In this document: positions 9,518-18,712 of the stretch, in pieces
Numbering within the stretch: the first letter of the stretch is position 1
Layout: every line of letters starts with the position of its first letter
Assembly: GCA_030123625.1 (NCBI GenBank)
Contig: CP126121.1
Coordinates: 3,264,179 to 3,328,178, forward strand
Direction: 5' to 3'
Origin: Nitrospira sp.
GTDB lineage: Bacteria; Nitrospirota; Nitrospiria; Nitrospirales; Nitrospiraceae
Length of the DNA stretch: 64,000 nt
Notes under the pieces: model-generated
Seen by the model: only the letters and a program-made list of their open reading frames with translations
The model's database searches: none
What the model was told of the DNA's origin: nothing
Translations under genes and position numbers: made by a program

Positions 9518-11095
9518 ATGGATCGAATGCTGAGGTCTTTTACTTCTTTTGGAGAACAATTAATCCAGGTAGTCAATCTAAAAAGCTTACCCTTTATCAT
9601 TATCGGCGTTGGAATCGCAGTACGTTTTTATCAATATGTATTCGCTAAGTCTCTCTGGCTCGATGAATCATTTCTTGCACTGAATATTGTTAATAAATCA
9701 TTTCCAGAGCTCCTAAAACCATTGGATTACGGTCAAGTTGCCCCTATTGGGTTCCTTTTCGTTGAAAAACTCTCCGTTCAATTATTGGGCAATAATGAAT
9801 ATGTATTGAGGTTATTCCCTTTTCTTTGCGGGATAATTTCACTGTTTCTTTTCTTTCAGATTGCAAAACGTCTTCTGGGAAAGGAAGCATTTCTCATCGC
9901 TTTAACTCTGTTTTCACTTTCAGGTTCTTTAATTTGTTATTCTGCCCAGCTCAAACAGTATTCTATCGATGTGACAGCAATTTTATTGTTATACGCAATT
10001 ACCATGTACTTTCAATCACAAAGATTAAAAGCTAGCCATGTTGCTTCATTTGGACTCATTGGAGCAACAATAATTTGGTTTTCACATCCCTCTGTGTTCG
10101 TATTGGCAGGTATCGGAATTTGTTTATCGCTGTTTTCTTTAAGAAGAAAGGAATGGCGAGAGGTAGGTCAACTTTCAATTGTCTATATAATTTGGTTGTT
10201 AAGTTTCGCTGTTTCTTATGTGATCACCTTTCATCCTGATAAAGCAGCTGGAAATATAGAGTCTATGCAAGACATTTGGGTCGGAGCTTTTGCTCCTTTT
10301 CCACCAACGTCTTTATCAGATATTAAATGGTTTATCAGCACATTCTTTAAGATTTTCGAGAATCCAGCCGGCCTTCCATTTGCGGAAATTGCAACTGTAA
10401 TGTTTATCATAGGCTGCGCATCTATGTTTTCAAAGAACAGACAGTGGTTCTTTCTTCTGCTAGCTCCAATATTAATTACATTGATTGTGTCAGGATTTCA
10501 CCTATACCCCTTCATAAGCAGATTGATATTATTTATTGTCCCTGCCGTACTCCTTTTTATTGCGGAAGGGGCGGAAACTATTGTAAATAAAACCCGACAT
10601 AATTTCCCTACAATAGGAATTATTCTTCTCTGTTTACTGCTCTCTCCCCCGATATATGCAGCAGGTTATATTTTAACGACTCAAAATACATATAGGTATA
10701 GACCCGTTGAAGATATAAAGCCTGTCATGAGCTATGTTAGAAAACATAAGAACGATGGAGATATTTTGTATGTCTATTATAGCTCGTACACTGCATTTGC
10801 ATATTATGTAAACCACTTTGGATTTACGGATAATGAATATATTGTTGGTACGAGGTCAAGAGAAGGCTTAAGAAATTATACTAAAGAATTAAATAGATTG
10901 CGCGGAAACAAGAGGGTGTGGTTCTTATTCTCACATGGTCATGTTAGTAAGGTCACGGGAGTCGATGAAGAGAAATTTTTCTTATACTACCTCGATAGTA
11001 TGGGGAAAAGAATTGATCATTTTAAAGGTGATGGGGCAGCAGTTTATCTTTACGATCTAAGTGACAGAACTCATACAACACAAACTGATTTTTAG
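9518..11095 (+). CDS. GT39-like membrane glycosyltransferase (GT-C fold)
   Basis: About 525 residues with roughly ten to eleven membrane helices and a soluble C-terminal domain of about 110 residues. An acidic site in the first loop (SLWLDESFLALNI) matches the catalytic Asp-Glu of the ArnT/PMT_2 superfamily. Such proteins transfer a sugar from polyprenyl phosphate to an extracytoplasmic acceptor, consistent with the GT2 upstream. The gene is strikingly AT-rich, with many Ile, Lys, Asn and Phe AT-ending codons, which marks recent transfer. GGGAGG precedes two close starts, ATG 9518 and ATG 9527. An upstream ATG at 9467 overlaps transposase debris and is less likely. Confidence 0.78.
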   Translation: MDRMLRSFTSFGEQLIQVVNLKSLPFIIIGVGIAVRFYQYVFAKSLWLDESFLALNIVNKSFPELLKPLDYGQVAPIGFLFVEKLSVQLLGNNEYVLRLFPFLCGIISLFLFFQIAKRLLGKEAFLIALTLFSLSGSLICYSAQLKQYSIDVTAILLLYAITMYFQSQRLKASHVASFGLIGATIIWFSHPSVFVLAGIGICLSLFSLRRKEWREVGQLSIVYIIWLLSFAVSYVITFHPDKAAGNIESMQDIWVGAFAPFPPTSLSDIKWFISTFFKIFENPAGLPFAEIATVMFIIGCASMFSKNRQWFFLLLAPILITLIVSGFHLYPFISRLILFIVPAVLLFIAEGAETIVNKTRHNFPTIGIILLCLLLSPPIYAAGYILTTQNTYRYRPVEDIKPVMSYVRKHKNDGDILYVYYSSYTAFAYYVNHFGFTDNEYIVGTRSREGLRNYTKELNRLRGNKRVWFLFSHGHVSKVTGVDEEKFFLYYLDSMGKRIDHFKGDGAAVYLYDLSDRTHTTQTDF

Positions 11096-11199
11096 GAATC
11101 AGGTAGGAGGGGCACAGGGAGCTCCGGACTTCGGGCAGTGTGATACGTGGTCGTCTGGCTTCACCGAAGCCACCGATATCCTGCTCCCCCTGCAATTGA

Positions 11200-11330
11200 G
11201 ACCACCTTCAAGACATGGTCCTAACGGACCGAGGAGGTAGCGGGATGGCAGCAGAAGCAATCGAACCGACAGAACGGTGGACGGCCAAACGACGCATTGC
11301 GTTGGTCAGGCGCTACCGGGCTGGGCCACA
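11200..11330 (+). pseudogene. Fragment of IS3-family orfA
   Basis: A ribosome site (GAGGAGG) and an ATG at 11245 lead into MAAEAIEPTERWTAKRRIAL, closely similar to the start of the IS3 orfA remnant read on the minus strand near 21130. Similarity is lost after about 25 codons. No orfB or terminal repeats are present here. Confidence 0.55.
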
Positions 11331-11364
11331 CCCCGACAGTACGTTAGTCGCTCTCTTGCTGTTT

Positions 11365-12885
11365 CTAAGACTCCGGGGAACGAGTTGTCGCTTTTCCTAG
11401 CACCGACGAGACATTCCTAGATCGAAGGAACCCGCTTAAAATGTCGGCGACCGCCATATGACCCCGTTCATTCCAATGATCATCATCGCGAAAATGAAGA
11501 AGTTCTTTAGTGGCATACGGCCGTAGGGATTCTTCCAGATTAACGATCTCAAAACCATACTGTTCGGCCAGCCGTGAGATCAGGATATTGAAATAGGATT
11601 GTGCTGACAAGGCGGGGAAATCTTCAAACATTGCTCCATATAATCGTGCATCACTTGGAGCGATAATGACTACAACTCGAAAGTCAGCACGATGCGCTAG
11701 AGATTTCATGCGTTCAAAGGTCTTCTCAAGGGCAAGCCGATTAGGATGCGACTCAACATCTTGTTCAGAGCACTGGGCACCTTTAATCTGATACGATGTG
11801 AACAGCTTCGCTCCAAATTGGGGAGACACGTACAGCGGATAGGCTGATGGTACTCCATCGATCACATAATGGCCTTTTGTTCGATCCTCTCCATCAAGGT
11901 CTGAAAATGTTGCGCGTCCATCCTTGAACCTTGCAAAAACCGACTCCTGCCGCACCATGGCGGGGAGGCCCCAGAGGGTTTCAATGATCGTGTCTCCGAA
12001 TAGCCTACCCGATGTCGATACGGATTTCTGAACCGAATGCAGGTCATCATAGGAATCTTCTAAATCGTTGCCCTCAAAAATCATCCACAGCAGTAACCCG
12101 CCCCTGAAATCGAGTTTTTGTGAGTCGATGACATGTTCGAGCAGCAAGAACTCCTGTTTTGGGGAGGAGTCATGCATTCCCATATTATAGATGGGTTCAC
12201 CTATTGAACGTTCTAGGAGTTCCACCCATGTCCGGTCCTGATCAACCCCCCAGCCAAAAGTAAACGAGTCTCCAATCGCTAAGATTTTGTGTCCGTCAAG
12301 TGTGGTCGTCTCGCGAAATCCATGGTCATTAATCGATATGGTCACGTGCTTCTTGGAAAAAACCGAAGAAGATAATAACGGAGAAGCCAGCAGCGCCGGT
12401 CTATACATATCTCCATAATGGGACCCGGTGATCCTGCGCCCTGGTTTATGCAGGCGAAAATTCTTCTCTGTCGGAAAGTACAATTCCGGGTAAAATTCTG
12501 CAATCCAAACATTCGGATCTGAATGCCGGTCACTCGCCGCCAAGGGGAGCTGAGACGAGTTCAGATAAACACTATACCCAAGATCAAGTAATACGAGGCC
12601 GACCACCACGGCCGAAATTCCAAGGGCAGTGTCTCGGACGGCCGTGATGGCGAACACCCTTCGTTTTTGGATCCAGGTGAAACACATGCCTGAGAAAACA
12701 AATCCTGCCAGAGCGGCGAACACAATTTGTGTTGTTGAAATTTTAATGCCGGCGATCGTTTCATCAAGAAACCCCACACAGAGAATATAAGCCCACAAAA
12801 AGCCGAAGCTGATTGTAGCCCAAAGGATAGTTTTTACCGCAGAAGACTCATCTCCACGGTTATGTTCACTGTTGGAAAGCGACAT
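11365..12885 (-). CDS. Membrane-anchored SGNH/GDSL hydrolase-like protein
   Basis: 506 residues. Three to four membrane helices lie in the first about 110 residues. The extracytoplasmic SGNH domain has block I ILAIGDSFTFGWG (nucleophile Ser) and a C-terminal DDDHWNERGH carrying the Asp-His pair. FEGNDLED resembles the GxND block III. Family members add or remove O-acetyl groups on exopolysaccharides (AlgJ/AlgX-like) or act as esterases. It reads against the glycan genes, ending near the IS3 fragment. With the second SGNH protein at 16085 it supports O-acylation of a surface glycan. Confidence 0.78.
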   Translation of the reverse strand: MSLSNSEHNRGDESSAVKTILWATISFGFLWAYILCVGFLDETIAGIKISTTQIVFAALAGFVFSGMCFTWIQKRRVFAITAVRDTALGISAVVVGLVLLDLGYSVYLNSSQLPLAASDRHSDPNVWIAEFYPELYFPTEKNFRLHKPGRRITGSHYGDMYRPALLASPLLSSSVFSKKHVTISINDHGFRETTTLDGHKILAIGDSFTFGWGVDQDRTWVELLERSIGEPIYNMGMHDSSPKQEFLLLEHVIDSQKLDFRGGLLLWMIFEGNDLEDSYDDLHSVQKSVSTSGRLFGDTIIETLWGLPAMVRQESVFARFKDGRATFSDLDGEDRTKGHYVIDGVPSAYPLYVSPQFGAKLFTSYQIKGAQCSEQDVESHPNRLALEKTFERMKSLAHRADFRVVVIIAPSDARLYGAMFEDFPALSAQSYFNILISRLAEQYGFEIVNLEESLRPYATKELLHFRDDDHWNERGHMAVADILSGFLRSRNVSSVLGKATTRSPES

Positions 12886-13185
12886 AGCCTTTACCTCGTA
12901 CTGTGAGGTTGATACCCCCTCTGAGCCGCCTTCTTCACCTTGGGCATCTTAATCATTGCGGAACAATTACGGAGCAAGCAGGACTTCCGGCAAGAACCAC
13001 TTGCAGACGCTATCATCGCTGGCGGGTTAAGGCGGAGGGATGGGTATACTTGGAAGCCCGCTACCATCCATTTCCTTTCAAGCATAGATTCTCTTAATTA
13101 CAAGTGAAGTATCCTGCCCTACTGTCTTTTGCAGGGAACTAGGGAAACCCATAGGTGGGGCCAAATACACGATCGGTAAAAAGAG
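12886..13185. other. Intergenic stretch, no gene recognised
   Basis: 300 bp upstream of the SGNH gene with only short, unsupported frames on both strands. It should hold that gene's promoter, but I cannot assign boxes confidently. Confidence 0.4.
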
Positions 13186-13558
13186 ATGTCAATGAGGGCA
13201 ATACAGCTTCAACCAAATCCAAGCAAATGCACTACCTCTATTTGTGATCAGCTGACGGTGTTGCTGCACGCTGAGTTCTCCCGACATCGAGAAGACCTGA
13301 AGATGATATTACAGGAACAGACGAACAAAGGCCAGGTACGAGCTGTCAGATTGTCTCAGGCTTATGATTGACCGGTTGTCTCCTACTGATCGTGAGGCGA
13401 TCATCCTTGTAGAATTAGAGGGCCTCATTTATCAAGAAGCAGCCACCAAACTTGGTCTCTCTGTTCCTGGTATGACATTTCGTGTACAACGGCCCGACAG
13501 CAGCTGCGCCATATGCTTGATGAATGCTAACACTAAGTCGCCCTTCTGGTCGGTCTAG
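13186..13558 (+). pseudogene. Relic of an ECF-type RNA polymerase sigma factor
   Basis: The second half reads LSPTDREAIILVELEGLIYQ then EAATKLGLSVPGMTFRVQR, which is sigma-70 region 4.2: the helix-turn-helix that binds the -35 element, in the style of SigZ-like ECF factors. The frame upstream (IQLQPNPSKCTTSICDQL and so on) is in a different register and could be the decayed linker. Region 2 is missing. After RVQR the expected basic, Cys-containing tail is disrupted. I read it as a non-functional remnant. Confidence 0.5.
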
Positions 13559-13957
13559 TTGCGCACGAACGCCTCCGTCTGTTCAAGCGCGTTGATAGAC
13601 CATCATAGAAGATGCTCCAAATCGCCGAACAGTCGTGGAGAAAACTGAATGCTCCGTAGCTGCTGCCGCTGTCGCCTCAGGAATGAAATGCAAAGATGGG
13701 GTGATGCAGAAGTCAGGAAAGTGGAGAGCGACGTGAGCCATCAACCGGAAAAGAGATCCGTCAGGTTGCCTCTTTATCACCTTTCTTACAAGAATTTGCA
13801 AATTCGCTCAGGCCTTCTTGACAATCCCTCTTCCGGGGGGTACCTCCCATTTACCCTAATGTGTATATAGGCTTCCTACGTCTTGCGGAATATTAATTAA
13901 ACAAGAACGAGCTGATTTCCCAGGCAGGATGTGAGTAATAGATGAGGCCGGGTTACT
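13559..13957. other. Intergenic stretch before the polyferredoxin gene
   Basis: About 400 bp with no supported gene. It probably contains the promoter for the downstream polyferredoxin/DUF5989 genes. Frames of about 70 codons on either strand lack ribosome sites or recognisable motifs. Confidence 0.4.
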
Positions 13958-13963
13958 GTGGAA

Positions 13964-15226
13964 ATGAATCCTCCCCTTCAGCTTATTGCCGTTGATAAAC
14001 GGAGCCCTTCACGAGACTCACCCACATCATGCAAGGTTTCCGCTTCCGGAGACCTGCCGATGACGAGGCGTCACAAGTATCGGATGATCGCATTGGCGCT
14101 TGTGCACGTCTACATCGCATTCCATATGATTGCCTGGCATATCTTCGGGATACAGATCTGGGGCAAGACTGCCATGATGGGAGTCCCCTCGCTTGCGAAT
14201 GGGACCATCAATGCTGCTTCGATCATGGTGCTACTGATCTTAGGATCGATTTTGATTTTTGGACGCGGCTTTTGCGGCTGGGTCTGTCACATGCGTGGTG
14301 CGATCGAGTTTGCGGATTGGGTTCTTCTCAAATTAAAAATTCGTCGCTATCTGCACATAAGGGATAAGAATGTGCTCATCAATACCCCGCATCGTTGGCT
14401 GCTCAGAATCGGGGCTTTGTTTGTGCTCGTATTGCCGGTCATCATTTTGGTCCACAATACGGGGTTTCAGACGAAAGTGAGCCCCATGACGCCGCCACCG
14501 CTCGCCGATCTACCGGGCTATGAAGGCAAAGCATTTGCGAAAGCCGCCTGGTTCAATCTTGACATTAGCCCAACCTGGCATGATTTCTTCGTTGCATTTG
14601 GCTTGGCCGTGTTCATTCAATTTACCATGAGCATAGTCCTCAACCTTCGCTATGGACAGGGAGCGTTTTGCAGGATTCTTTGCCCCTATGTCACGATTAT
14701 GGCGCCTTTGATGAATCGGTCTCCCTTTCAGGCGAAGATTACGCGCGTGGCTCAGTGTACGGGATGCCGGGACTGTAGCAATGCTTGCCCGCAGGGAATC
14801 GATGTGAGTCGGGAAATTTGGCATTTTGATGGAAAAGTCACGAATCTCGAATGCATCAAGTGCTATGCCTGCATCGATGCGTGCGATGACAATGTGTTGA
14901 GGGATACCTCATTACCGGCCGTTCCGCAAACGGACCGGTTGAAGCCGTACGAAAAGCGGCCCTGGCGGCAGGAGGTGGTACGAAAAGATGGATTGTTGAG
15001 CAATAGCCGGCATATGCAGGTGTTCGAGCCGCTCGGTCCTATAGCCGATTTCTTATCTCTTCTTGTCGCCCTGGTGGCCGGAAGTATCACGTCGCGCTTT
15101 GGTGGATTTTGGTTTTACCCAGGAGCAATCCTGTCTTTTATTGTATTTCGAGAGTGTTGCCTGTATTTGACGAAATGGTCTTCGGAGATCAGGGCAAGGT
15201 CGGTAGTCGTGCCCGGTAAGGGGTGA
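13964..15226 (+). CDS. NapH/NosR-like membrane polyferredoxin
   Basis: About 420 residues. Four to six membrane helices include FGRGFCGWVCHMRGAIEF, the Cys motif of NapH/NosR/CcoG relatives. Two 4Fe-4S clusters are indicated: CTGCRDCSNACP and CIKCYACIDACDD. The sequence between resembles the NapH architecture with a large periplasmic loop. Such proteins pass electrons between quinol and periplasmic or cytoplasmic partners. No reductase gene sits next to it, so the redox partner is unknown. ATG 13964 is chosen over the in-frame GTG at 13958. The DUF5989 gene lies 30 bp downstream, probably in the same transcript. Confidence 0.83.
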   Translation: MNPPLQLIAVDKRSPSRDSPTSCKVSASGDLPMTRRHKYRMIALALVHVYIAFHMIAWHIFGIQIWGKTAMMGVPSLANGTINAASIMVLLILGSILIFGRGFCGWVCHMRGAIEFADWVLLKLKIRRYLHIRDKNVLINTPHRWLLRIGALFVLVLPVIILVHNTGFQTKVSPMTPPPLADLPGYEGKAFAKAAWFNLDISPTWHDFFVAFGLAVFIQFTMSIVLNLRYGQGAFCRILCPYVTIMAPLMNRSPFQAKITRVAQCTGCRDCSNACPQGIDVSREIWHFDGKVTNLECIKCYACIDACDDNVLRDTSLPAVPQTDRLKPYEKRPWRQEVVRKDGLLSNSRHMQVFEPLGPIADFLSLLVALVAGSITSRFGGFWFYPGAILSFIVFRECCLYLTKWSSEIRARSVVVPGKG

Positions 15227-15256
15227 ATTTGATTCAGATAAGAAAGGAAGGAATAT

Positions 15257-15436
15257 ATGGCTATAGATTCCCGAGCCAAAGCACATCTGGGAACAGTGGG
15301 GGAATTTATTCAGTTCGTCGGCGAGAGGAAGTCTTACTGGCTGGCACCCGTTATCTTCGCCCTCTTACTAGTGGCAGCACTAGGCTTCTTTCTTGAAGGA
15401 AGCGTGCTCGCACCGGCCATTTACTCAATTTTCTAG
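15257..15436 (+). CDS. DUF5989-family small membrane protein
   Basis: 59 residues from ATG 15257, preceded by AAGGAAGGAA. It has an amphipathic start (GTVGEFIQFVGERKSYWLAP) followed by one membrane helix. This matches DUF5989 micro-proteins, which elsewhere sit beside a carbamoyltransferase, an SxtJ-like membrane protein and an SGNH hydrolase. Here an SGNH hydrolase gene follows about 650 bp later but no carbamoyltransferase is present. The function is unknown. A strong hairpin at 15462 may end the transcript. Confidence 0.72.
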   Translation: MAIDSRAKAHLGTVGEFIQFVGERKSYWLAPVIFALLLVAALGFFLEGSVLAPAIYSIF

Positions 15437-15461
15437 TCCAATGGGATCTTACTTTCCCGAT

Positions 15462-15490
15462 CGTGTCAGGTTGAAAGTTAACCTGACGCG
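15462..15490 (+). terminator. Hairpin downstream of the DUF5989 gene
   Basis: GTCAGGTT pairs with AACCTGAC and the stem extends to 11 bp with one G-T pair, around a 7-nt loop. It lies 25 bp after the stop. The T-run is weak, so termination efficiency is uncertain. Confidence 0.5.
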
Positions 15491-15553
15491 AGAGGGGCTT
15501 TGTAGAAAGCAGTTTCCCATATCTGACAATTATTTATCGGGTTGGAGCAGTTG

Positions 15554-15844
15554 ATGCTGGAAGTTCAGGACGTTCAGCGTAATCTGGCGAGAATAAGAAT
15601 GAGGGGCCGCTTGTTTTGGGGCGTCTTTGTTGGCGGTTTCTTGCTCGCCACCATTCTCATTCCTATTAACTATGCCGCGGCGAAGGTAGTAGGGTTTCTA
15701 TGGGTCATCTTGAGCATCGCGACGTGGATGTCGCCTATGATGAATCATTGCCCTAGCTGTCACAAACCATTTTTTGGAGGTTGGGTTCCCTCCGGTTTGA
15801 CCGTCATCAACTGTGCGAACTGTGGCATCAGACTCGGCGAATGA
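15554..15844 (+). CDS. Small membrane protein with C-terminal zinc ribbon
   Basis: 96 residues from ATG 15554, with GGAG at 15544-15547; a TTG at 15542 is less likely. Two hydrophobic helices occupy about residues 22-65. They are followed by CPSCHKPFF and CANCGIRLGE, a four-Cys zinc ribbon. The protein is not identified. The arrangement, a soluble zinc knuckle after a helical hairpin, suggests a membrane-tethered binding module. It stands between DUF5989 and the SGNH gene on the same strand. Confidence 0.6.
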   Translation: MLEVQDVQRNLARIRMRGRLFWGVFVGGFLLATILIPINYAAAKVVGFLWVILSIATWMSPMMNHCPSCHKPFFGGWVPSGLTVINCANCGIRLGE

Positions 15845-16084
15845 AGGGCAAACGTCGTGATAGTACCGATTCAAACGCTCATCCAGAGATGAATCGGATT
15901 GCCAGCGTCGCGGTTGTGCCGCGTTTTCTCTTATAGAAAACGCTTTTCCTTGTAATGTACCCTCCAGCATTTTCCCATTTTACTTGTCCAAGTTCTTCTC
16001 GCTAATTCCGCTCAGTTGCAGTATGAGCAAGAATAAGCCCTTGAGAAGCAGCATGCGCACGTTAAGTGGCTGAGAGGTTAATCG

Positions 16085-17215
16085 ATGTCAGAGGCTTCGT
16101 CAAAAAAAATCCTATTTCGTTTGCTCGGCGTCTTTACGTTCATCGCGTTTACGTTGGTCTGTGGAGAAATATTCGTGCGCCTTTTGTTCTCCTATCACAC
16201 GCCTGATACGGTGAAGCAGCATTCATTGCCCTATGTCCCGACTGTCTATGCCAGGACAATGTTTGCGCCTGTGAACGACCTGATCGAAATGCCTCTTGTA
16301 AAGGCATCGGGTGCCAAAACCTATTTCATCAATGAGCATGGATCACGAGGGGCATCGTTTAAACTCCCGAAACCTCCAGGGGTACGGCGAATTGTTGTCC
16401 TTGGTGGGTCAACGGTTTTCGATCTAAACGCAGATGAAGGATTTGATTGGCCCCACTTAGTGGAAAAATTTCTGAAGGAAAATGGTCATAATCATGTGGA
16501 AGTAATTAACGCCGGCATTCCTGGACACACCAGCAGCGACTCAGTCGGACGGCTGTATGCGGAGATATGGCAGTGGGAACCTGACTACCTCATGATTTAT
16601 GAGGCCTGGAACGATATTAAGTATTTCAATTCCCTTTCCTATGACACGCCGTTGATTCGATTGGTTAAACCCGCTAACCCCAATGCCGATCCATTCAAAA
16701 ATTATCAAGGAACGATGGATTACCTGCTTTCTTACTCTCAACTATACATTAAAATAAGGAGCCGGTACTTTGAGTGGAAACACCGGGTTGGTTCGGAGGG
16801 CAGATTCAAAGAGGAGAGGAGAGATAATGTCGGAGATTTAGGCTTGGCACAATTCAGGCTGAATCTGGAAACATTCGTTGATATCAGCAGAAACATTCAT
16901 GCTATTCCCATTCTGGTCACTCAAGCCACACTTGTAAGCCCTAAGAACACAGAGGAAGATCGAAAGAAGATCGCTTATGGATATGTGGGGTTGAGTCATG
17001 AAGGTATTTTGCAGGCATATGAAAAATGCCGCCAGGTTGTTGTTGAGATCGCACGGGAAAAGAAAGCAGATGTTCTTGATCTTCTGCCTCAGCTTCAAGG
17101 GAAAAGCGAATTATTCCAAGACCATGATCATACGAACCCTCGTGGAAGTGAGGAAGTCGCGAGGAGAGTTGCAAATTTCCTAGACCCTCTCTTAAAGCAG
17201 CACCCGGAGCGATGA
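16085..17215 (+). CDS. SGNH/GDSL hydrolase family protein, single membrane anchor
   Basis: 376 residues. One N-terminal membrane helix (about 12-32) precedes a periplasmic SGNH domain: VVLGGSTVFDLNADEGFDW (block I with Ser), VINAGIPGHTSSDS (block II Gly), YEAWNDIKYF (block III Asn) and DHDHTNPRGSEEVA (block V Asp-His). All four catalytic blocks are intact. It fits the esterase/acetyltransferase proteins that accompany DUF5989 in other genomes. The right end of the gene lies only 29 bp from the CTAG target of an IS5 insertion. Confidence 0.82.
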   Translation: MSEASSKKILFRLLGVFTFIAFTLVCGEIFVRLLFSYHTPDTVKQHSLPYVPTVYARTMFAPVNDLIEMPLVKASGAKTYFINEHGSRGASFKLPKPPGVRRIVVLGGSTVFDLNADEGFDWPHLVEKFLKENGHNHVEVINAGIPGHTSSDSVGRLYAEIWQWEPDYLMIYEAWNDIKYFNSLSYDTPLIRLVKPANPNADPFKNYQGTMDYLLSYSQLYIKIRSRYFEWKHRVGSEGRFKEERRDNVGDLGLAQFRLNLETFVDISRNIHAIPILVTQATLVSPKNTEEDRKKIAYGYVGLSHEGILQAYEKCRQVVVEIAREKKADVLDLLPQLQGKSELFQDHDHTNPRGSEEVARRVANFLDPLLKQHPER

Positions 17216-17244
17216 TTTGTTCAAGGTCTCGATCATTACACTAG

Positions 17245-18085
17245 GGCGTGTAGTCACGAGATTAGAGATTATGAGAGGATCATGGGGCCAGAGAAGGAGG
17301 CCACATGAAGTCCCCGGTTCCTGCCTATCGCCGTCACGATCTCTCCGATGAAACCTGAAGCGGCTGGAGCCGCATTTGCCGGGGCGCAAAGGCGCCTGGG
17401 GCGGCGTGGCCCAGGATAACCGCCTGTTTATCAATGCGGTGTTCTGGATTTTGAGGACCGGTGCGCCCTGGCGCGACCTGCCGCCGGGATATGGCGGATG
17501 GAGCAATACGCATCGTCGCTTTATCCGATGGCGCGATGCGGGCATCTGGGAGAAACTTCTTGAGCGTCTGATCGACGAGCCGGATTACGAATGGTTGATG
17601 ATCGACGCCAGCCATTGCAAAGTCCATCCTCATGCCGCAGGAGCCCGGGGAGGCAATCAGGAGATGAGCCGCACCAAAGGGGGCTCAACACAAAAATACA
17701 TCTGGCCGTGGATGCGCTTGGTATGCCGGTCCGAGTTATTCTTACACAAGGGACCGCGGCTGATTGCACGCAAGCTTCAAAGCTGATCGAAGGTATTGAC
17801 GCCGATCAGCTGATCGCCGATCGGGGGTACGATACGGATGCCATCATTGAACAGGCCGCCGCGCAAGGCACGGGCATTGTTATACCGCCGAAGAAAAATA
17901 GAATCGTTCAACGCCCCTACGACGAAGATCTCTACAAGCTGCGCCATCTGGTCGAGAATGCATTCCTTCATCTCAAACGCTGGCGCGGGATCGCCACACG
18001 ATACGCCAAAAACTCCACGTCCTTCCTAGCCGCCGTTCAAATCAGATGCCTCGCCCTGTGGCTCACAATCTCGTGACTACACTAT
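17245..18085 (+). mobile_element. IS5-family element (IS427-like), copy 1, about 841 bp
   Basis: The left end GGCGTGTAGTCACGAGATT and the right end AATCTCGTGACTACAC followed by TAT form imperfect inverted repeats. The element is bracketed by CTAG at 17241-17244 and 18086-18089, the usual target of IS427-type elements. It carries a two-frame transposase with a further frameshift, so it is not autonomous. Confidence 0.82.
17305..18076 (+). pseudogene. IS5-family transposase, frameshifted
   Basis: ATG 17305 gives an IS5 N-terminus ending YRRHDLSDET before a premature TGA at 17356. Restoring one G there joins the frame GRKGAWGGVAQDNRLFINAV through the first half of the DDE domain (LMIDASHCKVHPHAAG). 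The second half (GLNTKIHLAVDALG, LIADRGYDTDAI, RWRGIATRYAK) is in the -1 frame. The switch occurs at an AAAGGGGGC run and is the normal programmed shift of this group. The N-terminal lesion is the real inactivating mutation. Confidence 0.8.
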
Positions 18086-18089
18086 CTAG

Positions 18090-18453
18090 CTAGATGGAGA
18101 GATATACAGAGTGCCATGTGCTGGGAGTCCTTTCTGAAAACATACATCTGATCCCATCCTTACTCCGATTGATCCTCTGAGCTAAATCATCAACTGCCTG
18201 TAACCTAGCCGGGCTCGGTTCGGTCATGGATCGCCGGTAAAGACCTTGTAAATAGAGACAGTTCAGAAAGGACGATGTTTTGGAAAACAGCTAACACTTT
18301 GCCCAGAAGTTCGGAGGTGAAGTCACCGAACCCAAATCCTATCGATCGCTTGAGCGGACGGTTATGCCTATAGGGGCTTTCCAACCAACACCGTATGTTC
18401 ATGACGGCTCCCCTAATCACCATTCAACTGCGGAATTCGAGCTGAGCAAACTA
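18090..18453. other. Intergenic stretch after IS5 copy 1
   Basis: About 360 bp between the IS5 copy and the repeats ahead of parA, with no supported reading frame. It may be residual DNA of the plasmid-like segment that brought the partition genes. Confidence 0.4.
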
Positions 18454-18487
18454 AAATATAGAATTTCTTCAAATATAGAGTCTCTTC
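18454..18487. repeat. Two tandem 17-bp direct repeats upstream of parA
   Basis: AAATATAGAATTTCTTC (18454-18470) is followed directly by AAATATAGAGTCTCTTC (18471-18487), 15 of 17 positions identical. The pair is AT-rich and lies about 225 bp before parA. Iteron-like or operator-like direct repeats ahead of partition genes often bind the ParB or ParA of the same system. That role is inference. Confidence 0.5.
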
Positions 18488-18712
18488 AAAGAGGAAGAGG
18501 ATTGACAATTCTCACTGCCTAGGATACTGCTCCCGTCAGAAACGTAGGGCAGAAGATCTTCCAGGCAGACTCGATGAAGCACGCTTGTCTCACCGGAATT
18601 CAGCATGCATGAAGTGGCAATTCTATGAAATGCCATGCTCGAAGCTCGAAGCAGGGTATACGACGGATTCGCTATGAGGGTAGGTTCTATCAGCCAATAA
18701 GGAGAGCTGTCG

